From NCBI GenBank assembly GCA_023390395.1, contig JAEWCY010000248.1:1-15407 (forward strand): a DNA stretch of 15,407 nucleotides. Reading direction: 5' to 3'. The notes beneath the pieces are model-generated. The model was not told the origin of the DNA, ran no database searches, and was given only the letters and a program-made list of their open reading frames with translations. Shown one piece after another: positions 7,720 to 14,863 of the stretch; position 1 is the first letter of the stretch; each line of letters starts with the position of its first letter. A program made the translations under genes and the position numbers. This DNA is from Pseudomonadota bacterium (GTDB lineage: Bacteria > Desulfobacterota > Desulfovibrionia > Desulfovibrionales > Desulfovibrionaceae).

Positions 7720-8502
7720 TCAAGCCGACATGTCGCTTTCGGCGACAATGACCTCAAGCCCCAGTGCACGGATGGCTTTGAGCGCTCGCGGATCAAGGCT
7801 GCTGTCCGTGATGATGGCATCCAAGCTCTTCAAGGGAATGGCCTTGAAAAAGCCTGCCTTCCCATATTTTGTCGCGTCGCTGACCAGGATTTTTTTGACG
7901 GAAGCAGCCACAACGGCTTGCTTGACAGGCACTTTTGATTCTGTGGGAGTGGAAATATAATGCATGTCCCACGACGATGCGGAGATAAAACCGATATCGA
8001 TATTGACCGAAGCGATAAACCGCGCGGCACTTTCGCCATCGCAGGATTCATTCTGCCGAATCACGTGGCCACCCGTGTGGTACAACGCACACTGCGAATT
8101 CTCTATCAGATAGGAGACAATGACGAAGTCGTTTGTCAGCACGGTAAGATCGCCCCGAGGCGCCAATTGTACCGCAATGGCGAGACAAGTCGTGCCCGCG
8201 TCAAGATACACTGTGGCCCCCGACGGGACGATCGCCCCGGCTGCCTGGGAAATCATGGCCTTTTCCGTGGATTGCAAGGCGGCCTTGACGTTCCGCGAAG
8301 GCTCCGCCTCGATCTGCTCGACCCGTCGGACGCCGCCGGAGACAAGCAACACCTTGCCGGCTTGCTCCAGCGACACAATGTCGCGCCGAATGGTCATGTG
8401 CGAAACCGCGAGGGCCTCGGTCAGCTCTGCGATGCTGACAACCTCTCGTTGTTCCAGGGTTTTGAGGATGATTTGCTGGCGTTGCGCGGGGATCAAATGC
8501 AC
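7720..8502 (-). CDS. DeoR-family transcriptional repressor of the sugar-acid operon
   Basis: A 260-residue DeoR-family regulator. Residues about 6-57 form the winged helix-turn-helix (RQQIILKTLEQREVVSIAEL, then SHMTIRRDI), which binds operator DNA. Residues about 75-250 are the sugar-phosphate-sensing domain, with the typical DAGTT loop at 101-105, Lys194 and a DATKYG motif (209-214). It starts at GTG 8502 with AAAGG just upstream, 6 bp after the otnC stop codon, so it is the last gene of the operon and probably controls it and itself. By analogy the inducer would be a pathway intermediate such as a phosphorylated tetronate. Its GC content is lower than that of the transporter and dehydrogenase genes. 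Confidence 0.9.
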   Translation of the reverse strand: MHLIPAQRQQIILKTLEQREVVSIAELTEALAVSHMTIRRDIVSLEQAGKVLLVSGGVRRVEQIEAEPSRNVKAALQSTEKAMISQAAGAIVPSGATVYLDAGTTCLAIAVQLAPRGDLTVLTNDFVIVSYLIENSQCALYHTGGHVIRQNESCDGESAARFIASVNIDIGFISASSWDMHYISTPTESKVPVKQAVVAASVKKILVSDATKYGKAGFFKAIPLKSLDAIITDSSLDPRALKAIRALGLEVIVAESDMSA

Positions 8503-8508
8503 GTACCT

Positions 8509-9138
8509 TTACCGGACGAGTCCGGCGATCTCATTTTCCGTAAGATACCGGATAGGGCGGTTGGAAGACAAGAGCAAAAAATACAATTTGGCCGTTTCTT
8601 CCAATTCTTCCGCGTTGTTGACCGCATCGACGAGCGAGGTGCCGCAAACGACGGAACCGTGGTTGGCAAGGAGAAACGCATTTGCGACAACCGCCGCCTT
8701 TCCCGCTTCCGCAGTGAGTTCTTTGGAACCTGGCTTGCAATATTTTACGACAGGCAGTTTGCCGATGCGCATGACATAATACGGTGTGAAAGGCTGAAGG
8801 GCGTTGTGCCTGTCGATGTCCTCCAGACAGGACAAGGCGGTAATGTATGTCGAGTGCAAATGCACAATGGCCATGCATTCCCGTCTGCTTTTGTATACTG
8901 CCAAGTGCATTGGCAATTCCTTGGTTGGTGCGTCGCCGCTGATATGCCGGCCGGCCCTATCCACTACTGCGAGCTTTTGCGCGGAAAGTCTGCCCAGGCA
9001 CGAGTTTGTCGGGGTCACCAGAAGCGTGTCGTCTGGAAGGAGCATGGAAATGTTCCCCGCGCCGCCGACACTGTATCCCCGCATGAACAGAGAAGCCCCA
9101 AGCTCCACGAGCTGTGTACGACAATCGAATTCCATCAT
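8509..9138 (-). CDS. otnC: 3-oxo-tetronate 4-phosphate decarboxylase (class II aldolase/adducin family)
   Basis: A 209-residue class II aldolase-fold enzyme. In the known four-carbon acid-sugar pathway OtnC decarboxylates 3-oxo-tetronate 4-phosphate to dihydroxyacetone phosphate. The sequence shows the phosphate-binding GNIS (28-31), the acidic Glu74 in KELPMH, metal-ligand histidines His93 and His95 in VHLHS, and His160 in ANHG. Length is normal for the family. The start is set at ATG 9138, which overlaps the otnK stop as ATGA, a sign of translational coupling; an upstream TTG at 9147 is less likely, and ATG 9135 is a close alternative. The adjacent kinase and isomerase make the OtnC call stronger than fold alone; a fuculose- or ribulose-phosphate aldolase is the alternative. 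Confidence 0.88.
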   Translation of the reverse strand: MMEFDCRTQLVELGASLFMRGYSVGGAGNISMLLPDDTLLVTPTNSCLGRLSAQKLAVVDRAGRHISGDAPTKELPMHLAVYKSRRECMAIVHLHSTYITALSCLEDIDRHNALQPFTPYYVMRIGKLPVVKYCKPGSKELTAEAGKAAVVANAFLLANHGSVVCGTSLVDAVNNAEELEETAKLYFLLLSSNRPIRYLTENEIAGLVR

Positions 9139-10400
9139 CGAAAACAATCCTGCGCTATCGAGAAGAAATCTTCGTTTCCAAAGTTGCCGGATTTAAGCGC
9201 CAGAGAAATCGGTCGGTCCACGGCGCGCACCCAGGGCACGCCCGGCGCGATCTGCGGGCCGATATGAAAGGCCTTGACGCCCAGGGCCTTGACCACCGCA
9301 CCGGAAGTCTCGCCCCCGGCAACGATAAAGTGGTCCACGCCCTTCTCGGCCAGCTTCTTCGCCAAGAGTGCGAAGAAACGTTCCAGGGCCTGGCCGGACG
9401 CTTCGGCGCCGTATTTTTGTTGAATGTCGGACAGTTCTTCCGGTCCCGTTGTCGCGTAGACAAGCGGGGCGTTGGCGCTTGGAGCCAGGGAACCTACCCA
9501 GTCGGCCATTTCGGCGGCATAGCTCTCCCCGTCCACCATGCAGCGCCGCTCCATGACCTTCTGCGACGCTGCAAGCTTTTTATAGCGCGCCACCTGGGCA
9601 TTGGTCATGACCGAGGCTGACCCGGAAAGCACCACGCACCGGCCGCCGGGAGGCGCGCCGGCGCCGGTGCTGTCATGCCCAGTGATTGCGAATTGCTTGC
9701 GCATGCGGCGCGCCACGCCCATGCCCAGTCCCGATCCGCCAGTGACCAGGGGCAGCGCCGCAACCGCCTCGCCGAGCGCGACGAGATGTTCTTCGGTCAA
9801 GGTGTCGGGAACCGCATAACGGATTCCTCTGTCCTTGAGCTCCCGCAATGCGTCTCCAAGGGCGTCGCGGCCCGCGTCTACCACGGAAAAGGGAATGTTG
9901 GCGGCTTTCCCTTGGGCCTGGCGTTCGGTGAGCCGCATCAGGTTGGAGTCCAGCATCGGCGTGATCGGGTGGTGGCGCATGCCGGATTCGCTCAACAGAT
10001 CGCCGCCGACAAAAAGATGCCCCATGTAGACGGTTCTTCCATTGACCGGAAGGGCCGGGACCATGACCGTGACGTCTGCCTGCAGCGCATCGAGCAGCGC
10101 GTCGGTCACGGGACCGATATTGCCCTTGGCCGTGCTGTCGAACGTCGAGCAGTATTTGAAAAAAAACTGCTCGCAGCCCTGCGCCTGCAACCAGCGCAAG
10201 GCGGCAAGGGAGTCGCCGACCGCCTCGTCCACAGGGGCGGAACGGCTTTTCAAGGAGATGACGGCGGCATCGGCCTGCCGCGCCGGGAACGACGCGTCCG
10301 GAACGCCGATGAATTGCGTGACGGAGAGACCGCTTTGAACAATGAACCCGGCGATGTCCGTCCCTCCGGTAAAATCATCTGCGATAACACCTAGATACAT
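9135..10400 (-). CDS. otnK: 3-oxo-tetronate kinase (four-carbon acid sugar kinase, DUF1537)
   Basis: A 421-residue kinase that phosphorylates 3-oxo-tetronate at C4 using ATP. The N-terminal sugar-acid-binding domain carries ADDFTG (7-12), FKYCSTFDST (81-90) and GNIGPVTDALL (93-103). GSGLG (222-226) closes that half. The C-terminal nucleotide-binding domain (about 255-415) has VLSGSASVMT, GGETSG (362-367), PGVPW (386-390) and LKSGNFG (402-408). The near-complete match to remembered OtnK motifs makes a D-threonate kinase or 3-oxo-isoapionate kinase less likely. ATG 10400 has GGAG 5 bp upstream. It lies 149 bp downstream of otnI, the longest gap inside the operon, and overlaps otnC by 4 bp. Confidence 0.92.
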   Translation of the reverse strand: MYLGVIADDFTGGTDIAGFIVQSGLSVTQFIGVPDASFPARQADAAVISLKSRSAPVDEAVGDSLAALRWLQAQGCEQFFFKYCSTFDSTAKGNIGPVTDALLDALQADVTVMVPALPVNGRTVYMGHLFVGGDLLSESGMRHHPITPMLDSNLMRLTERQAQGKAANIPFSVVDAGRDALGDALRELKDRGIRYAVPDTLTEEHLVALGEAVAALPLVTGGSGLGMGVARRMRKQFAITGHDSTGAGAPPGGRCVVLSGSASVMTNAQVARYKKLAASQKVMERRCMVDGESYAAEMADWVGSLAPSANAPLVYATTGPEELSDIQQKYGAEASGQALERFFALLAKKLAEKGVDHFIVAGGETSGAVVKALGVKAFHIGPQIAPGVPWVRAVDRPISLALKSGNFGNEDFFSIAQDCFR

Positions 10401-10549
10401 ATCATCTCCAGGTCGCCCGTGAGGGCACCGTTTAGGCCCTACGTAACCGCGCTCCGCAGGGATAACTTTTTTTCACATCAAGAAAAACAATTTTGTGTAT
10501 TTCTGAGACGCTCGTCTGCCCGGCACACCCCAGCCATTGCTCGCGGCGT
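10401..10549 (-). promoter_or_regulatory. 149-bp gap between otnI and otnK, possible internal control region
   Basis: Elsewhere the gaps in this operon are 64 bp or less. The middle, on the minus strand, is locally AT-rich (TTGTTTTTCTTGATGTGAAA...), and short GC dyads (AGGGC/GCCCT and GCCC/GGGC) lie close to the otnK ribosome site. No consensus promoter or convincing terminator is seen. An internal promoter or mRNA processing site is possible. Confidence 0.25.
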
Positions 10550-11347
10550 CTACCGGGGCCGTCGCTGGCTGCCGCGCCAGGGCTCAAACCAGCCAAGGCC
10601 GGCGCTCGTGGCGCCTTCCGGAAGGTACTCGCAACCGACCCAGCCCGCGTAGCCGAGGGCGTCGAGCTCGCGAAACAGCCAGTCGTAGTTGACTTCGCCC
10701 TTGTCCGGTTCATGCCTGTCCGGGACCCCGGCGATCTGGACATGGCCGATGTGCGGCATATCGCGCCGCAGTCTCGTGCACACGTCGCCTTCCGTGATCT
10801 GGCAATGGTAGATGTCGAATTGCACGGCCAGGTCGGGGCTGGCCAATTCCGCGACGAGGGCCTGAGCTTCGTCCTGGCGTTCAAGGAAATACAGGGGCAT
10901 GTTCCTGTGGTTGATGGGCTCGATGACGATGGTCACGCCCGCCTGTCCGGCCATGGCGGCGGCCCGCCGCAGATTGGCCGCGAAGACGGCCCGCTGCCGC
11001 GCAGGCAGCAACAGGGGCACGGCATTGCCCGCCATGACGTGAACCGTTCGGCATTCCAGGACGGCCGCGTATTCCAGCGCCTTTTCCATGGCGCGGGCGA
11101 ACTCCGCCTCACGGCCGGGCAGCGAGGCGATGCCCCGCTCCCCCTGTGCCCAATCGCCGGGAGGCGCGTTGAAAAGCGCCTGACGCAGCCCGTTGGCGTC
11201 CAGCAGCGCCTTGAGCTCGTGCGCGTCGTACTCGTAGGGGAACAGGTATTCGACGCCGACGAAGCCGTCGGCGGCCGCGAGGGCGAAACGCTCCAGGAAC
11301 GGAACTTCCTGGTACATCATACTCAGGTTGGCGGCGAAATACGGCAT
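10550..11347 (-). CDS. otnI: 2-oxo-tetronate isomerase (OtnI, hydroxypyruvate-isomerase-like TIM barrel)
   Basis: A 265-residue xylose-isomerase-like TIM barrel of the Hyi/OtnI group. OtnI interconverts 2-oxo-tetronate and 3-oxo-tetronate, supplying the substrate of the kinase encoded next. Visible family features are the N-terminal FAANLSMMYQEVPFLERF, GVEYLFPY (31-38), VIEPIN with Glu143, FDIYH with Asp178, GHVQIAG with Gln204, and GCEY with Glu240. The two glutamates and the Asp and Gln fit the metal and catalytic residues of this fold. The start at ATG 11347 has GGGGGAG 4 bp upstream. It follows the dehydrogenase by 64 bp, a gap that contains a long hairpin. Glyoxylate-pathway Hyi is the alternative, but the otnK/otnC neighbours favour OtnI. 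Confidence 0.88.
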   Translation of the reverse strand: MPYFAANLSMMYQEVPFLERFALAAADGFVGVEYLFPYEYDAHELKALLDANGLRQALFNAPPGDWAQGERGIASLPGREAEFARAMEKALEYAAVLECRTVHVMAGNAVPLLLPARQRAVFAANLRRAAAMAGQAGVTIVIEPINHRNMPLYFLERQDEAQALVAELASPDLAVQFDIYHCQITEGDVCTRLRRDMPHIGHVQIAGVPDRHEPDKGEVNYDWLFRELDALGYAGWVGCEYLPEGATSAGLGWFEPWRGSQRRPR

Positions 11348-11362
11348 GGCACTCCCCCTGTG

Positions 11363-11400
11363 TCGCGGCCTCCCTTGCCTTGGGCAAAGGGAGGCCGCGA
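11363..11400. promoter_or_regulatory. Long perfect hairpin between the DRL-like dehydrogenase gene and otnI
   Basis: Arms TCGCGGCCTCCCTT (11363-11376) and AAGGGAGGCCGCGA (11387-11400) are perfectly complementary over 14 bp around a 10-nt loop. The structure ends just before the otnI ribosome site on the minus strand. There is no T-run after it in the operon direction, so it is more likely an mRNA stabiliser or processing site, or a partial terminator adjusting gene dosage, than a full stop. Confidence 0.6.
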
Positions 11401-11411
11401 TCCTGCCGGGT

Positions 11412-12758
11412 TTATTTTTTCCCGAAGAAGAGTTCTTCCATTTCCTGGCGGATCTTGTAGGCAGGCAAGGTCGTGTCCGCCTCGACGTGATTCCAGGTGA
11501 CGGCCTCTCCCTGCGCCACGGGCTTGACGAGCTTGAGATTGTGCGCCAGCCCGAGGGGCAGGCATCGGGCCGCGACGGATTTCCTGGCCGGCTGGATGTT
11601 GCCGTATACCGTGTAGCCGCCTTCGCCGTCGAGGATCTCGCCGGGCTTGAGGGCGCGCTTGGCCGTGGCGACGACGTCGGCGTTGAAGCAGACGGGGCTG
11701 CCGGTCGGCTCGTTGCGCAAGGCGACGGAGGCGACGGAGATGCCCACTTCCAGCCCGATCAGGTGCCAGCGGCGGAACACCGCGCAGTATTTGCCCGTAT
11801 CGTCCGTCTTGACGCCGTATTCCTTGAAGCAGCGGCGAATATATTTCGTGTCCCCTTCCACCACGACCCAGACGCCGTTGCGGATGTCGTTGGGCACGGG
11901 CGAGCCGTCGGGGAACAGGCAGGAGGCGACTTCCACGAGCCCCTTTTTCTCAAGCGCCCCGCCGTCGCTTTTGGGCCGCATGACCGAAGGCAGGTCGTCC
12001 ATGGACGAAGGCGGAAAACCCAGCCCGTTTTCCGGGGATTCCAGGTTGCAGGCGTTGGCCACGGCGGTGGATTCGATGGCCGGCTTGGAGCCGTCCAGGA
12101 ACGAATTGAACATCTTGGGATTGAGGCCGCCGATCTTGGCCTGTTCCGCGGTCAGGCCCCAGTCGTTCCACACGGTTTCGGGCGTGGACTGGGAGAAGCG
12201 CGGCAGCCACTTGTGGCCGCGTCCCGCCGCCACGACAGGGAAACCGCAGCCGCGCGCCCAGTCCACCCAATCGCAGATCAGGGCGGGCTGGTCGCCGAAG
12301 GCCAGGCTGTACTGCACGCCCGCTTCCTTTGCGCGCTGGCCGAGGAGGGCGCCGCAGAAGGCGTCGGCCTCGACGGTGACGTTGACGATGTGCTTGCCTT
12401 CCTTGAAAGCGCCCAGACAATGTTCCACGGCGGCCACGGGGTTGCCCGTACACTCGACGATGACGTCGATTTCGGGCCGCTTCACCAGGGCTTCCCAACT
12501 CTCCGTAATGAAGGTGGTGCGATTTTTCAGGGCATCCTCAAAAGACGTCGCCCCATAGGCTTCGGCCTTCCAGCCCACGCGCTGCAGGCTGGCCCGGGCG
12601 TTGGCCGGGGAGAAATCCGCGATGCCGACGAGGTCCATGCCGGGGGTGTTGGGGATTTGGGCAAGGAACATGGCCCCGAACTTTCCCGCGCCGATGAGAC
12701 CCACGCGGACCGGGCGATTTCTCCTCTCGCAATCAACAAGCTTTGCATAGAGACTCAT
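11412..12758 (-). CDS. NAD(P)-dependent oxidoreductase, COG4091/DRL-like with C-terminal SAF-like domain
   Basis: A 448-residue protein with an N-terminal Rossmann domain (VGLIGAGKFG, 19-28; acidic end of the second strand at IADFS, 46-50; VECTGNP, 101-107) like that of homoserine dehydrogenases. A middle catalytic region follows (HKWLPRFSQSTPET, 182-195), and the C-terminal part (about 360-430, CFNADVVATAKRALKPGEIL) looks like a SAF domain. From memory this is the architecture of COG4091, the group that includes Brucella DRL, a deoxyxylulose-phosphate reductoisomerase-like enzyme. Here it sits between the transporter and otnI, so it probably oxidises, or oxidatively rearranges, the imported acid to the 2-oxo-tetronate used by OtnI. 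That is inference from position. It starts at ATG 12758 with GTGAGG upstream, 10 bp after the transporter stop. Confidence 0.75.
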   Translation of the reverse strand: MSLYAKLVDCERRNRPVRVGLIGAGKFGAMFLAQIPNTPGMDLVGIADFSPANARASLQRVGWKAEAYGATSFEDALKNRTTFITESWEALVKRPEIDVIVECTGNPVAAVEHCLGAFKEGKHIVNVTVEADAFCGALLGQRAKEAGVQYSLAFGDQPALICDWVDWARGCGFPVVAAGRGHKWLPRFSQSTPETVWNDWGLTAEQAKIGGLNPKMFNSFLDGSKPAIESTAVANACNLESPENGLGFPPSSMDDLPSVMRPKSDGGALEKKGLVEVASCLFPDGSPVPNDIRNGVWVVVEGDTKYIRRCFKEYGVKTDDTGKYCAVFRRWHLIGLEVGISVASVALRNEPTGSPVCFNADVVATAKRALKPGEILDGEGGYTVYGNIQPARKSVAARCLPLGLAHNLKLVKPVAQGEAVTWNHVEADTTLPAYKIRQEMEELFFGKK

Positions 12759-12768
12759 TCCATATACC

Positions 12769-14085
12769 TCACTGTTGTTGGAGTGATGTTTTCGTCTTCA
12801 CGAAACGGATGGGTTCCACGCGGCCGATGGTCAACAGCGCCAGTATCCCGACAACGGCCAGGGAGGCCGTGAAGTAGAGCGCTTTTTCGAACTTCCCGCC
12901 GGAAAGCGTCACGATCACGCCGGTGATCGTGGGGGCCAAAATGCCCGCGATATTGCCGCTGGTGTTCATCATGCCGCTGATGACGCCCGCGTCCTTGGAC
13001 GAGAGGTTGATGGGCGTCGACCAGAACGCCCCGTAGTTCAGGGTGAGAAAACCCACGGAGGCGGCAATGTAGGTGATGGCCCGTTCGGCCGTGGGCGTGT
13101 CGGCGGCCAGGGCCAGGAACAGCCCGCAGCCGCCCATGCCGACGACGATGGGCAGACGGCGTCCCACGGTGGGACCGTATTTTTCGGACAGCCGATCGGA
13201 CAGCCAGCCGCCCAGCGGCATGGAGAAACAGGCGACCAGATAGGGGATGACCGTGTAGAGACCGCTTTTGAGCAGGCTGAGCCCCCGCTCCATGACAAGG
13301 TATCCGGGAAGCCAGGTCATGAAGAGATACCACAGGTAATTGTGGAAGAAGTAGGCGACGGTCAAACCCCACACGGAAGAACTCTTGAGGATCGGCTTCC
13401 ACTCCGTGGGTTGATCCATGATCGAAGGATCGTCCTGATCCGCCTCGATGACCGCAAGTTCCTCATCCGTGATCTTCTTGTGTTGTCGGGGCTTGTCGCA
13501 ACCGTACCAGTGCCAGGCGGCCACCCAGATGATGCCGACGACGGCGAACACGTAGAAGCTCGACTGCCAACCGTGATGCTCGGTCAACCAGACGGCGGTG
13601 GGCATGGTGATCATGATTCCCACGGGCATGCCAATGTAGTACACGGCCTGGGCCATGCCCGCTTCCGATCGCGGCATCCACCGGGCGGTGAGCGAGGTAT
13701 GCGTCGGCGCGTTGACCCCTTCCCCGAGACCCATCAGGGCGCGCACGATGCACATGCTCGTGATGGTGGCGGCAAAGGGCGTCAAAAAGACGAAGGCCGA
13801 CCACCAGAGGGTGCCGAAAATGATGACCTTGGATCCGCCGAAACGGTCGGCAAGCCAGCCGCCGGGGATCTGCGTAAGGGAGTAGCCCACAAAGAACGCA
13901 GACTGCACGAGGCCGAAGTCCGTCGCCGTCCAGCCGAACTCCTTCATCATGACAGGCCCGACGATGGAGATGTTGGTCCTGTCCATGTACCAGACGACGT
14001 AACTCAGCAACAGCAGTATCGCTATCCGCCAACGGACCGACAAGAACGTTTGCTTTGTGGAAGCCACGGCTTGCTGCGTACTCAT
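12769..14085 (-). CDS. MFS transporter of the anion:cation symporter (ACS) type, probable sugar-acid importer
   Basis: A 438-residue inner-membrane permease with about 12 hydrophobic segments, split by a charged cytoplasmic loop (about 196-236) between segments 6 and 7. MFS loop motifs GGWLADRFGG (75-84) and GGWLSDRLSEKYG (292-304) are clear, and segment 1 ends in YMDRTNIS (33-40), typical of ACS proteins that carry galactonate, glucarate or hexuronates with protons. As first structural gene of a tetronate operon it most likely imports a four-carbon sugar acid such as erythronate or threonate. The start at 14085 is chosen for GGAGG 6 bp upstream; a GTG at 14124 extends the frame by 13 residues but has no ribosome site. 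The start overlaps the stop of a 17-codon upstream ORF by 4 bp. Confidence 0.9.
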   Translation of the reverse strand: MSTQQAVASTKQTFLSVRWRIAILLLLSYVVWYMDRTNISIVGPVMMKEFGWTATDFGLVQSAFFVGYSLTQIPGGWLADRFGGSKVIIFGTLWWSAFVFLTPFAATITSMCIVRALMGLGEGVNAPTHTSLTARWMPRSEAGMAQAVYYIGMPVGIMITMPTAVWLTEHHGWQSSFYVFAVVGIIWVAAWHWYGCDKPRQHKKITDEELAVIEADQDDPSIMDQPTEWKPILKSSSVWGLTVAYFFHNYLWYLFMTWLPGYLVMERGLSLLKSGLYTVIPYLVACFSMPLGGWLSDRLSEKYGPTVGRRLPIVVGMGGCGLFLALAADTPTAERAITYIAASVGFLTLNYGAFWSTPINLSSKDAGVISGMMNTSGNIAGILAPTITGVIVTLSGGKFEKALYFTASLAVVGILALLTIGRVEPIRFVKTKTSLQQQ

Positions 14086-14135
14086 GCTGGCCTCCAAGAT
14101 AGAAGCAGTGACGATAAGAGACACTTTCGATCCAT
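14082..14135 (-). CDS. Possible 17-residue leader peptide coupled to the transporter gene
   Basis: ATG at 14135 is preceded by GGGAGGAG, the strongest ribosome site in the operon. It opens a frame reading MDRKCLLSSLLLSWRPA, and its TGA overlaps the transporter ATG as ATGA. The transporter's own GGAGG lies inside this ORF, so ribosomes translating it would pass over and could expose or block that site. Three consecutive Leu codons and a Ser/Leu-rich core are notable, but no attenuator hairpin follows. It may be a coupling device or a chance short frame. Confidence 0.45.
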   Translation of the reverse strand: MDRKCLLSSLLLSWRPA

Positions 14136-14256
14136 ATCTCCTCCCTGCTTGCGATGGCGCTCAATTAAATACCGAAACCCCAGAAGTCGAGGGCCATCAT
14201 TTTTGGTATGCGCATTGATGAACAAAGCCAAAGAGCCGGCACTCTGGCTGTGAAAA

Positions 14257-14313
14257 TTTGTTACAATATCTTGAAAAAATGTGCAACAAAAAATTAACAA
14301 AGCGAGAATTATA
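14257..14313 (-). promoter_or_regulatory. Candidate operon promoter (-10 TATAAT) and DeoR operators
   Basis: On the minus strand a perfect TATAAT lies at 14313-14308 within an AT-rich block; no good -35 box is seen. Downstream of it in the transcribed direction are repeated TTTGTT elements: TTTGTTAA (14301-14294), TTTGTTGCA (14290-14282) and, inverted, TTTGTTACA on the plus strand (14257-14265). GCTTTGTT recurs again at 14228-14221. The pair TTTGTTACA/TGCAACAAA is an 8-of-9 inverted repeat spaced by 16 bp. Placement just after the -10 box fits repression by the operon's DeoR protein, though binding is inferred. Confidence 0.4.
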
Positions 14314-14445
14314 AATATATTTAATAAATTTAGTATATTATGATGAACAGAAAATAACATATTTCGTCGGTGCTTTTCCCCAGGCCCCGAGGTTGGCCGG
14401 GGCTCATCTCTTTTGTTGCGGGCCGCAAATCGAAAATACCACCGC

Positions 14446-14620
14446 AGAGGGCCTGTAACGAAAACTGTGTAAACCTCCACTAATGGGCGAAAGTCCCAGG
14501 AGGTTTTCGTGCTGATCGACCGTGACGAACTGGCCAGGAAGGTGCTCGAAGGAGACACCGACTCGCAGGGTCCTGCGAATTTGCAGTCCCGATCACTCCC
14601 AATATCGCTGAAACAGCCCT
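14446..14620 (+). mobile_element. Possible IS256-type insertion-sequence end with a transposase start fragment
   Basis: The string TAACGAAAACTGTGTAAA (about 14456-14473) resembles IS256-family terminal repeats, many of which carry TTGTGTAAA or CTGTGTAAA. A GTG at 14509 with GGAGG 5 bp upstream begins a frame MLIDRDELARKVLEGDTDSQ that looks like a genuine N-terminus for about 20 residues and then degenerates. The SD is locked in a hairpin (AAACCTCC 14471-14478 with GGAGGTTT 14499-14506, plus TGGG/CCCA inside). No matching right end was found in the window. The IS256 assignment is from memory of motifs only. Confidence 0.3.
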
Positions 14621-14793
14621 GTTCCTGGTCCTGGTGGAGGGTAGGGCAGGGGGGCGACTATCAGGCTGTAAGAGCGCAGCTATTTCAAATACGCGTTTCC
14701 CAGCGTTTTTGACCTGCCTCTCTTTTTATCCTGTTCGAAGGTAACGCAGCTTTTGCCGTTAAAAATGATTAATCAGCTTTCACGCGACTTTTG

Positions 14794-14821
14794 TTGACAT
14801 CCTTTGTCTTTGAGATAGGAT
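14794..14821 (+). promoter_or_regulatory. Sigma-70 promoter of the small HTH/AbrB-like gene
   Basis: A perfect TTGACA (14794-14799) is followed after 16 bp by TAGGAT (14816-14821), matching four of six -10 positions. Transcription would begin about 35 bp before the ATG at 14864. Confidence 0.65.
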
Positions 14822-14863
14822 TTGTCTTGAATAATCGACACCGAAAACGAAGGAGAGAAAACT

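Larger units (their letters stand above)
14136..14863. other. Intergenic region: operon promoter, IS-like remnant, promoter of the small regulator
   Basis: Between the operon and the 106-residue gene. The part at 14136-14365 is the operon leader and promoter, very AT-rich from 14250. A GC hairpin (GCCCCG/CGGGGC near 14384-14403) follows. About 14446-14620 resembles an insertion-sequence end. The rest is unassigned, apart from an inverted repeat TAACG-N10-CGTTA near 14744-14763, just upstream of the TTGACA promoter. No full gene is supported. Confidence 0.6.

Noticed and set aside
11328..12872. A 514-codon plus-strand frame opposite the dehydrogenase
   Set aside because: No ribosome site or recognisable motifs; the complementary frame has a clear Rossmann motif and operon spacing.
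14384..14403. GC hairpin GCCCCG/CGGGGC as a terminator
   Set aside because: No T-run directly follows on either strand and no gene ends just before it, so it is noted only in the gap description.
14082..14558. The long 158-codon frame upstream of the transporter
   Set aside because: Most of it crosses the AT-rich promoter and the IS-like segment; only the last 17 codons, with their own strong ribosome site, are kept as a leader ORF.
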